This document shows, in pieces, positions 1-8,317 of a stretch of DNA of 8,317 bases. Below the pieces are notes generated by a model. It worked only from the letters and a program-made list of their open reading frames with translations, ran no database searches and was not told where the DNA came from. Source of the DNA: Acidobacteriota bacterium (GTDB taxonomy: Bacteria; Acidobacteriota; Vicinamibacteria; Vicinamibacterales; UBA2999); the NCBI GenBank assembly GCA_013813075.1, contig JACCSI010000193.1:1-8317 (forward strand). Reading direction: 5' to 3'. Both the position numbers and the translations under genes were made by a program. Within the stretch, counting starts at the first letter, position 1. Every line of letters starts with the position of its first letter.

Positions 1-282
1 CACCTCTTTCGACGTGACGTGCGTAAACGTCGCCGTGCCGCCGTTTTTCTCGATCGACATCTCGCCAACCGGCATGCTGCCGGCGTTGATGTCGGGCGTC
101 TCGAAGAGCCACACCCAGATGCGGTGACTGGCGTCCACGGGACCCTTGCCGGCATATTTCGCCGTTACCGTGACACTGTCGGCGTCGGCGGCAGGTTTGG
201 TTTGGGCGCTCACGCCTCCGTGTGCCAGAGCAAGGCACACGACAGCAGCAACGACGACGGTGATTCGCGTGTTTCGTGTCAT
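1..282 (-). CDS. Secreted protein of unknown function, N-terminal part (runs off left edge)
   Basis: The minus strand is open from an ATG at 282-280 to the window edge, giving 94 codons with no stop, so the C-terminus is missing. The start is well supported: AGGAGG lies 7 bases upstream. The product begins with a clear Sec signal peptide: MTRNTR, a hydrophobic core at about residues 7-20, then GGVSA, with likely cleavage after Ala26 before Gln27. Cys16 sits inside the core with no proper lipobox, so it is probably not a lipoprotein. The mature part alternates polar and hydrophobic residues (SVTVTAKYAGKG, HRIWVWLFETP, GGTATFTHV), which looks like beta-sandwich structure. I do not recognise the family. 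It probably acts in the periplasm or outside the cell. It is divergent from the M28 peptidase, so the two may share a control region. Confidence is high that this is a gene and low on its role. Confidence 0.85.
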   Translation of the reverse strand, partial: MTRNTRITVVVAAVVCLALAHGGVSAQTKPAADADSVTVTAKYAGKGPVDASHRIWVWLFETPDINAGSMPVGEMSIEKNGGTATFTHVTSKEV

Positions 283-289
283 CGATAGT

Positions 290-295
290 CCTCCT
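290..295 (-). promoter_or_regulatory. Consensus ribosome binding site of the secreted-protein gene
   Basis: On the minus strand this reads AGGAGG, with 7 bases between it and the ATG at 282-280. It fixes the start of the left-edge gene and is the only full-consensus Shine-Dalgarno site I see in the window. Confidence 0.85.
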
Positions 296-335
296 GGGAA
301 TTCGTTCCGGACTGACGACACCTTAGACGTGATCG

Positions 336-353
336 CGTCGAAAGCGTTCGACG
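336..353. promoter_or_regulatory. Inverted repeat, candidate operator
   Basis: CGTCGAA and TTCGACG form a perfect 7-bp inverted repeat around a 4-base centre (AGCG). It lies 53 bases upstream of the left gene's start and 117 bases upstream of the peptidase start. No T-run follows, so it is not an intrinsic terminator. Its place between divergent genes suits a dimeric regulator's binding site, but no regulator is encoded nearby and a chance palindrome cannot be excluded. Confidence 0.3.
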
Positions 354-470
354 ATGCGCCTCGGCGGCGGGAAATGGCGCGTGACTGGTGAAAACAACCG
401 TCCCTCTGGCGCATGCCGCGGATGATTTTCCGTCTCCTTCCGCCCGTTCCGCGGATACTCTGAGGCCGTG

Positions 471-2651
471 ATGAAACGCGTTTTATTCCTGGTGTGCGTC
501 CTGGCGATCGAGGAGGGAGTGGGCGCTAGCCCTGCGGTGGTCGACGCGCAAGCACTGAGCCCAGCAATCTCCCCCGCGGAACAGCTGTTCCTCGCCACAC
601 CCACCCCAGACCGCGCCCGCCGCTGGCTGCAGGCCCTCACCGCGGAGCCGCACGTCGCCGGCACTCCTGCGGAAAAGAAGGTCGCCGAGTACGTCCTCGC
701 GCGCTTCAAAGAGTTTGGCCTCTCCGCGGAGATGGTGCGCTACGACGTCTTCCTCAATCACCCGAAGCACGTGTCGCTGAAGCTGACCTCGCCGGTCCAG
801 GAGGAGCTGAAACTCCGCGAAGACGAGGCGATCGACGATGCGTCACGAAGGGCATGGCCTCCAGGCCCGTCCGCGGCAATGTTCCCCGCCTTCCACGGCT
901 ACGGCGCGTCCGGCGCAGCAGAAGGTGAAATCGTCTACGTCAACTACGGCTCTCCCGCCGACTTCGCGCGCCTCGAGGGCATGGGCATTTCAGTCGCAGG
1001 CAAGATCACGATCGTCCGCTACGGCGGCGCCTTCCGCGGGCTCAAGGTCAAGGAATCGCAGGACCGCGGCGCAGTCGGCGTCATCATCTACTCCGATCCT
1101 GCGGACGATGGCTACATGCGAGGGGATGTCTATCCCGATGGGCCGATGCGGCCAGCGTCAGCCATTCAGCGCGGCTCCGTCTTGTTTCTCTCACACGTCC
1201 CTGGCGATCCGTCAACGCCCGGCTGGCCATCGACGACTGGCGCCAAGCGACTCACGCGCGAGCAGATGACGAACGTCCCGAAGATCCCCTCGCTGCCGAT
1301 CGCCTATGCCGAAGCGGAGAAGATCCTCCGTCGTCTCGGCGGACCGCGTGTTCCGGACGATTGGCAAGGCGGGCTGCCATTTTCGTATCACGTTGGCCCT
1401 GGCGCGGCGCGCGTGGCCATGGACGTGCAGATGGACGAGGGCCTCAAGCCGATTTACAACGTGATCGCGCGCATCAAGGGCAGTGTGGAGCCCGACAAGC
1501 TGGTCATCCTCGGCAATCACCGCGACGCGTGGAACCATGGCGCGGTCGATCCCAACTCCGGCACCGCCGCGCAACTCGAGGTCGCGCGCGGGTTTGGGGC
1601 GGCGCTCAAAAGCGGCTGGACGCCCAAGCGCACCATCATCATTGCCAGCTGGGACGCGGAGGAATACGGCCTGGTGGGATCGACAGAGTGGGCCGAAGAG
1701 CACGCGGCAGACCTCTCGAACAATGCCATCGCGTATCTCAACTGCGATGTCGCCGTGACCGGACCAAACCTCGGTATGAGCGGCGTGCCGTCGCTGTTTG
1801 CCCTGGCGTTGCAGGCCGCGCGTGACGTGCCCGATCCCAAACTCGGCGGCTCAATCGGCGCCGGCTGGGAGTCGCGCCAGCGTGCGGCGTGGAACATGGC
1901 GACGCCGATCGAACTCAACGCCCAGCAGGATGCGCAATTCGCGCCACGCTTGTCACCACTCGGCTCAGGCTCCGACTACACCGCGTTTATCGATCACCTC
2001 GGCGTGCCATCGTTCGATTTTGGATTTTCCGGCGGCTACGGCGTCTATCACTCCGTCTACGACAACTTCCACTGGATGCAGAAGTATGGCGATCCGGAGT
2101 TCCTCTATCACGCTGCCGCTGCAAAACTGTGGGGTCTCATGGCGATGCGCCTCGCCTCGGCGGATGTCGTGCCGCTGCGCTTCGGCACCTATGCCAACGA
2201 CCTCCAGGCCGACCTCGACAGCCTGCGCCGCGACGCCCTACGCCGCGCCCGCACACCCGTCGATGCGTCGTCTGGTGCGAAGCCTCCGATCACGCCGGAC
2301 TTCTCCGAAGTGCTCGGCGCCCTGCAGGAGCTCCGAACTGCCGGCGAGTCGGCCGACCGCACCGCTGATGCAGGGCTGAAGAGCGGGGACGCCGCGCGCA
2401 TACGCCGCATCAACGAGGCGCTGGTTGACGTCGAACGGGCGTTCCTCGACACCAAGGGCTTACCCAATCGCCCATGGTTTCGTCACCTGCTGATTGCGCC
2501 GGGACTCACCACCGGGTACGCGCCCTGGCCGTTTCCCGCGCTGCAGGAAGCGCTCGACGCCAAAGACGCCGCCATGTTTTCTGCGCAATCAAAACGCATT
2601 GTTGCCGTGCTGAGAGCCGGCACGGAGCGGCTGCGCACCGCAGCAAAGTAG
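471..2651 (+). CDS. Secreted M28 zinc metallopeptidase of the glutamate carboxypeptidase II / transferrin-receptor type
   Basis: This 726-residue protein closely resembles human GCPII/PSMA (750 residues) in layout. It has an N-terminal signal (MKRVLFLVCVLAI, then EE; likely cleaved near AQA), a PA (protease-associated) domain with its core at about 143-215, an M28 catalytic domain at about 340-530, and a transferrin-receptor-like dimerisation domain at about 580-720. By alignment to GCPII all five zinc ligands are present: His350, Asp360, Glu398, Asp426 and His527, plus catalytic Glu397 in the DAEEYG motif. Glu406 and Glu409 match the GCPII calcium ligands in STEWAEE. It should be an exported binuclear-zinc exopeptidase acting on peptides. 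The substrate pocket differs from GCPII, because the arginine-patch loop is shortened and the Lys of the C-terminal Lys-Tyr pair is Gly, so cleavage of N-acetyl-aspartyl-glutamate is unlikely. The ATG at 471 is preferred over the adjacent in-frame GTG at 468, because GAGG at 462-465 lies 5 bases before the ATG but only 2 before the GTG. The gene stands alone and converges on the membrane-protein gene. Confidence 0.96.
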   Translation: MKRVLFLVCVLAIEEGVGASPAVVDAQALSPAISPAEQLFLATPTPDRARRWLQALTAEPHVAGTPAEKKVAEYVLARFKEFGLSAEMVRYDVFLNHPKHVSLKLTSPVQEELKLREDEAIDDASRRAWPPGPSAAMFPAFHGYGASGAAEGEIVYVNYGSPADFARLEGMGISVAGKITIVRYGGAFRGLKVKESQDRGAVGVIIYSDPADDGYMRGDVYPDGPMRPASAIQRGSVLFLSHVPGDPSTPGWPSTTGAKRLTREQMTNVPKIPSLPIAYAEAEKILRRLGGPRVPDDWQGGLPFSYHVGPGAARVAMDVQMDEGLKPIYNVIARIKGSVEPDKLVILGNHRDAWNHGAVDPNSGTAAQLEVARGFGAALKSGWTPKRTIIIASWDAEEYGLVGSTEWAEEHAADLSNNAIAYLNCDVAVTGPNLGMSGVPSLFALALQAARDVPDPKLGGSIGAGWESRQRAAWNMATPIELNAQQDAQFAPRLSPLGSGSDYTAFIDHLGVPSFDFGFSGGYGVYHSVYDNFHWMQKYGDPEFLYHAAAAKLWGLMAMRLASADVVPLRFGTYANDLQADLDSLRRDALRRARTPVDASSGAKPPITPDFSEVLGALQELRTAGESADRTADAGLKSGDAARIRRINEALVDVERAFLDTKGLPNRPWFRHLLIAPGLTTGYAPWPFPALQEALDAKDAAMFSAQSKRIVAVLRAGTERLRTAAK

Positions 2652-2703
2652 GTTCTGGCACCTCCAGCGGGTGTGGGCTCTGGCCGCCGCAGGTTGCAAC
2701 GGT

Positions 2704-2727
2704 CGCCACGCCGCGTCCGTGGTGTTT
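2704..2727 (+). terminator. Weak hairpin between convergent genes, possible terminator
   Basis: CGCCACG (2704-2710) pairs with CGTGGTG (2718-2724), giving a 7-bp stem with one G-U pair and a 7-base loop, followed by only TTT. It lies 53 bases after the peptidase stop, where a terminator is expected. The short T-run makes it a poor intrinsic terminator. I see no better candidate in the 93-base gap. Confidence 0.3.
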
Positions 2728-2744
2728 GGCGTCGTCTTCTGCGT

Positions 2745-4007
2745 TTAGAATGCGTGCGCCCGCGGCGGCACGAGCGCGAGAATCTCTTCAGGCAAGCTGG
2801 CGTGCAGCCGCGATCCGATCGCCACGGCATTGCGTTGATACAGCACGCCGACATAAATGATCGCGATGCCGAGAAACGTCAGCGCCACGGGGAAGAGCAG
2901 CGAGTCCTCGAACACGCGATACGAAAGGTGTCCGAGATAGCCAAGCACCCCCAGTGATCCAAAGACAATGAACGAACGCTGACGCAGGAACACGGATGCA
3001 GCGATCAGCAGCAGATTGATCGCGCAGTAGACGAACTTCGACAGCTCGGTGCCGCTGTCGATTAGGCCGAGACCACCCCAGAACGCCACCACGCCGAACA
3101 GGTAGCCCCAGAACGCAAAGTCCTGCCGCAACCGGGTCTTCAGGTCGGCAGCGTACGCGGCCAGCATCATGGCGAGGCCAAACCACAATGACACCCACTC
3201 GCGATCGGTCATCGTGAATTCGTCCTTGCCGAACACCAGCGCTGTCAGGTCCATTGACATGAACCACAGGGCAAATGCGATTGGCGCGGTCAGGAACGGG
3301 AACGGCCGCGCCAAGATGGCGGCACTGGCGACCGCGATGGTTGCCATTTCGATCACGATCCAGCTCCCTCGCACACGTGTGTAGTAGTCCCGATACTCGC
3401 CGGGGTGGCCTTGCGGCCACATCCCGATGGCGTCCTGCAGTCCGTAGACCGCCAGTGGCGTCATGCATACGGCCATGGTGAAGAGCAGCCCGCCCGGCGT
3501 CGACATCCCACGCTTCCACAACGTCTCGCCGCCAAACCAGAACGCGACGCCGTATGCCGCGGCAAACGCGGTCAGACCGAGCCCGCCCACCGCGCTCCAG
3601 GCAAGCGTCATGAAGAACCCCATCGCCGAGATGACGATGAGCGCGCCGAAGTAATAGGCCACGTGCGCACCGTCAAACCGTTGCCGTCCTGCGCCGCGGG
3701 CGCATAGGGCGTTCCACAGGAGATCGGCGTCCGATGGGTTCAGGCCGTGTTCGAGCACCACGGCCTGGAGATCCTCGCGGTTGATCGTCACGGCGCCGCC
3801 TGGCACCGCTGTGGGTGCCGACATCGTCGTCGGGGCCGTCGCCTCGGTCGGAAATTCGGCCGCTTCGGCGGCCCAGGTCGTAGAGTGGCCCGCGGCAGAA
3901 AGTGGAGCGAGACGACCGCACCGACAGGCCTGTAAGGTGTGGGGAACCCGTCGGCCACAGTCGGGACACACCCACGTGTAAGAGGTATCGGAAACTGCGG
4001 ACGGCAT
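2745..4007 (-). CDS. Multi-pass membrane protein with N-terminal zinc ribbon, function unknown
   Basis: The 420-residue protein begins with a Cys4 zinc ribbon (Cys14, Cys17, Cys28, Cys30; pattern CPDCG then CRCG). A low-complexity Ala/Thr/Pro linker follows at about 40-72, then a soluble stretch at about 73-112 (REDLQAVVLEHGLNPSDADLLW). After that come about nine or ten hydrophobic helices at roughly 117-137, 142-160, 171-190, 214-233, 237-258, 270-287, 297-316, 324-341, 345-362 and 369-389, and a short polar tail. It should sit in the inner membrane with the ribbon probably in the cytoplasm. I do not recognise a characterised family. It has the general look of DUF2157-like predicted membrane proteins, but I cannot confirm that. 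No transporter or enzyme motif is visible. The ATG is the first available start after an in-frame TGA at 4031-4029. It has no Shine-Dalgarno sequence (the bases before it read CCTCCCTG), but a later start would lose the ribbon. The gene lies 140 bases downstream of the SNF2 gene on the same strand. Confidence 0.88.
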   Translation of the reverse strand: MPSAVSDTSYTWVCPDCGRRVPHTLQACRCGRLAPLSAAGHSTTWAAEAAEFPTEATAPTTMSAPTAVPGGAVTINREDLQAVVLEHGLNPSDADLLWNALCARGAGRQRFDGAHVAYYFGALIVISAMGFFMTLAWSAVGGLGLTAFAAAYGVAFWFGGETLWKRGMSTPGGLLFTMAVCMTPLAVYGLQDAIGMWPQGHPGEYRDYYTRVRGSWIVIEMATIAVASAAILARPFPFLTAPIAFALWFMSMDLTALVFGKDEFTMTDREWVSLWFGLAMMLAAYAADLKTRLRQDFAFWGYLFGVVAFWGGLGLIDSGTELSKFVYCAINLLLIAASVFLRQRSFIVFGSLGVLGYLGHLSYRVFEDSLLFPVALTFLGIAIIYVGVLYQRNAVAIGSRLHASLPEEILALVPPRAHAF

Positions 4008-4147
4008 CAGGGAGGTTATCGGCCGAAGTCAACGTTCAGCCAAGGCGGGCGTTGCGCGCAATTGCGTGGCCGCGCCATCTTGAGGGCCCCGCTGCCACGC
4101 GAAGTGCAAGGCGGGAGATCCGAGCCGTCCGCGTGGCCGCGGATGTT
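4008..4147. other. Intergenic gap between SNF2 and membrane-protein genes, with imperfect duplication
   Basis: This 140-base gap separates two minus-strand genes. It is rich in short symmetric elements: a 10-bp palindrome CGCAATTGCG at 4057-4066, an 8-bp inverted repeat (4094-4101 with 4130-4137), a 5-bp-stem hairpin at 4129-4142 just after the SNF2 stop, and two pairs of direct repeats. No hairpin is followed by a T-run on the minus strand, so I call no terminator. No convincing promoter for the membrane-protein gene is visible, so read-through from SNF2 remains possible. Confidence 0.55.
4041..4141. repeat. Imperfect direct repeat, period about 66-67 bp
   Basis: CAAGGCGGG occurs at 4041-4049 and 4107-4115, and GCGTGGCCGCG at 4064-4074 and 4131-4141. 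The two pairs keep the same order with offsets of 66 and 67 bases. The 14 or 15 bases between the matched blocks are poorly conserved. This looks like two copies of a degenerate element of at least 34 bases, or a decayed tandem duplication. In such GC-rich DNA, chance remains possible. Confidence 0.4.
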
Positions 4148-7432
<3,285 letters not shown>

Positions 7433-7482
7433 CGGCGGTCGGCGGCGTTACGGCCGGGGTACGGCGGCTGGAGCACCCTCCA

Positions 7483-7495
7483 TCATCGCCGATGA
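7483..7495. promoter_or_regulatory. 13-bp perfect palindrome, candidate operator
   Basis: TCATCG and CGATGA flank a single central C, giving a perfect 6+1+6 inverted repeat. It lies 50 bases upstream of the SNF2 start and 204 bases upstream of the PP2C start, a fair position for controlling the SNF2 gene. No T-run follows. No regulator is known or encoded nearby. Confidence 0.28.
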
Positions 7496-7585
7496 CTGCG
7501 ACGGAGTCGAACTGGTGGGCACCCTTTGGTTGAGACTCGCTGCGATTGGCGGCTCGGGGCACGCTATCGGCGCTTCTGCCGATCA

Positions 7586-7617
7586 CGCTGACGATCTCGC
7601 TGACGGACACGCTGCGA
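7586..7617. repeat. Short direct repeats with 12-bp period upstream of PP2C gene
   Basis: CGCTGACG starts at 7586 and 7598, and a related CGCTGCGA starts at 7610, so three units lie 12 bases apart. The same CGCTGCGA also occurs at 7538-7545. The units are short and GC-rich. They could be repeated binding half-sites upstream of the phosphatase gene, or chance. Confidence 0.25.
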
Positions 7618-7699
7618 GTGCTGTTGATGTTCGCCCTGCCTCCGCCGACGCTTCACGCCACGGACGCGGACCCGTTGCTGCTTCCCTCAGGTGTGTGCC

Positions 7700-8317
7700 A
7701 TGATGCGCGCTTCCTCGGCAAAAGGACTCGATACGGAACCAGAATTCCTCGCATCCCCCAATCGTCTGCCCTTGACGGTCAAAAGCTTCGGCATCACCGA
7801 CCCTGGCCGGGTCCGGGCGACCAACGAGGATCAGTTCCTGATCGCCGAACTCACCAAGGCAATGCGTGTCTGGCAGACCAGTTTGCCGGAGCGCCAGGCG
7901 CAATTTGGTGACGAGCGCGGCCACCTGTTCCTCGTCGCCGACGGCATGGGCGGACATCAGGCGGGCGAGCATGCCAGCGCGCTGGCGGTCCTGGCCATCC
8001 AGCAGTTCACGCTCAACACCTTCAAGTGGTTCTTCGACACCACCGGGCCGGACGGTCAGCGCGTGCTCTCACAGTTCCAGACGGCATTGCGCGACGCCGA
8101 CGCCAGCATTGTCGAGAAGGCCGCCGAGAATCCCGCGCTCCGGGGCATGGGTACCACGGTGACGATGGCGTACCAGCTCGACTCGCAGCTGTGCGTCGTC
8201 CATGTCGGCGACAGTCGTGCGTATGTCTATCGTGACGACTCCCTCTACCAGCTGACCCGCGACCACACGGTCGTCGCGGATATGGTGCGTGCCGGGACGA
8301 TGGAGCCCGAGGAAGCC
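7700..8317 (+). CDS. PP2C-family protein serine/threonine phosphatase, N-terminal part (runs off right edge)
   Basis: The frame is open from ATG at 7700 to the window edge: 206 codons, no stop. PP2C motifs appear in order: RATNED at about residues 39-44 (metal-binding Asp44 region), VADGMGGHQAGE at 79-90 (metal ligand Asp81), GMGTT at 149-153, and HVGDSRAYVYRDD followed by LTRDHT at 168-190. The last part of the domain, with the distal metal-binding Asp, lies beyond the window. It should be a cytoplasmic Mn/Mg-dependent phosphatase that reverses Ser/Thr kinase signalling; any partner kinase would be outside the window. A segment of about 25 residues (roughly 50-74, LTKAMRVWQTSLPERQAQFG and a few more) separates RATNED from the ADGMGG strand and is longer than in compact PP2C enzymes. 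There is no signal peptide or membrane segment so far. The start could instead be the ATG at 7703 or the in-frame GTG at 7691. AGGTG at 7689-7693 sits 6 bases before 7700 and favours that start. An in-frame TGA at 7625-7627 bounds the frame upstream. Confidence 0.93.
   Translation, partial: MMRASSAKGLDTEPEFLASPNRLPLTVKSFGITDPGRVRATNEDQFLIAELTKAMRVWQTSLPERQAQFGDERGHLFLVADGMGGHQAGEHASALAVLAIQQFTLNTFKWFFDTTGPDGQRVLSQFQTALRDADASIVEKAAENPALRGMGTTVTMAYQLDSQLCVVHVGDSRAYVYRDDSLYQLTRDHTVVADMVRAGTMEPEEA

Larger units (their letters stand above)
283..470. other. Divergent intergenic spacer between secreted protein and M28 peptidase
   Basis: This 188-base stretch lies between two outward-pointing genes, so both promoters should be in it. 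I see no convincing sigma-70 pair on either strand. It contains the ribosome binding site of the left gene, an inverted repeat at 336-353, and a GAGG at 462-465 that fits the peptidase start at 471. Short open frames crossing it have no ribosome binding site or recognisable protein and are not called. Confidence 0.6.
7433..7699. other. Divergent intergenic spacer between SNF2 and PP2C genes
   Basis: This 267-base stretch should hold promoters for both outward-reading genes. I find no convincing -35/-10 pair; TTGAGA at 7530-7535 has no -10 match at normal spacing. It does contain a 13-bp palindrome at 7483-7495, 12-bp-period repeats at 7586-7617, and AGGTG at 7689-7693 that may serve the PP2C gene. 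Open frames crossing it are antisense or out-of-frame extensions of the flanking genes and encode nothing recognisable. Confidence 0.55.

Noticed and set aside
2788..3519. 243-codon minus-strand frame inside the membrane-protein gene
   Set aside because: It is out of frame with the real protein, full of Arg and Pro and without hydrophobic segments; a shadow of the membrane-protein gene.
4129..4142. CCGCG/CGCGG hairpin just after the SNF2 stop as a terminator
   Set aside because: The stem is only 5 bp and no T-run follows on the minus strand, so it does not fit an intrinsic terminator.
7530..7558. Sigma-70 promoter for the PP2C gene starting at TTGAGA
   Set aside because: At 16-18 bases downstream the sequence is CTCGGG-like, with no resemblance to TATAAT; calling a promoter would be guesswork.

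Overview
This is a GC-rich bacterial chromosomal window with three complete protein-coding genes and two genes cut by its edges. I see no rRNA, tRNA, CRISPR array, insertion sequence or integrase. The high GC, the secreted transferrin-receptor/PSMA-type M28 metallopeptidase, the PP2C phosphatase with an insertion after its RxxNED motif, and a signal-peptide protein ending in VSA-QT together suggest an Acidobacteriota-like soil bacterium (perhaps Vicinamibacteria). That placement is inference from general family knowledge; no marker gene in the window proves it.

Layout. Positions 1-282 (minus) hold the N-terminal part of a small exported protein of unknown function with a very good Shine-Dalgarno sequence. 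A 188-base divergent spacer carrying a perfect 7-bp inverted repeat separates it from a complete secreted M28 peptidase (471-2651, plus). That gene converges, with a weak hairpin between them, on a multi-pass membrane protein with an N-terminal Cys4 zinc ribbon (2745-4007, minus). Upstream of the membrane protein, on the same strand and 140 bases away, is a 1094-residue SWIM-SNF2 helicase (4148-7432, minus). The 140-base gap contains an imperfect direct repeat of about 66 bp and short palindromes. A 267-base divergent spacer, with a 13-bp palindrome and 12-bp-period repeats, separates the helicase from a PP2C-type serine/threonine phosphatase that runs off the right edge (7700-8317, plus).

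How the genes relate. The SNF2 and membrane-protein genes could share a transcript, but the 140-base gap and lack of overlap make this uncertain. The other neighbours are divergent or convergent, so there is no clear multigene operon or defence island here. I found no convincing new system. The points most worth a second look are the remodelled substrate pocket of the peptidase, the uncharacterised zinc-ribbon membrane protein, the repeat-bearing gap at 4008-4147, and the symmetric elements in the two divergent spacers.
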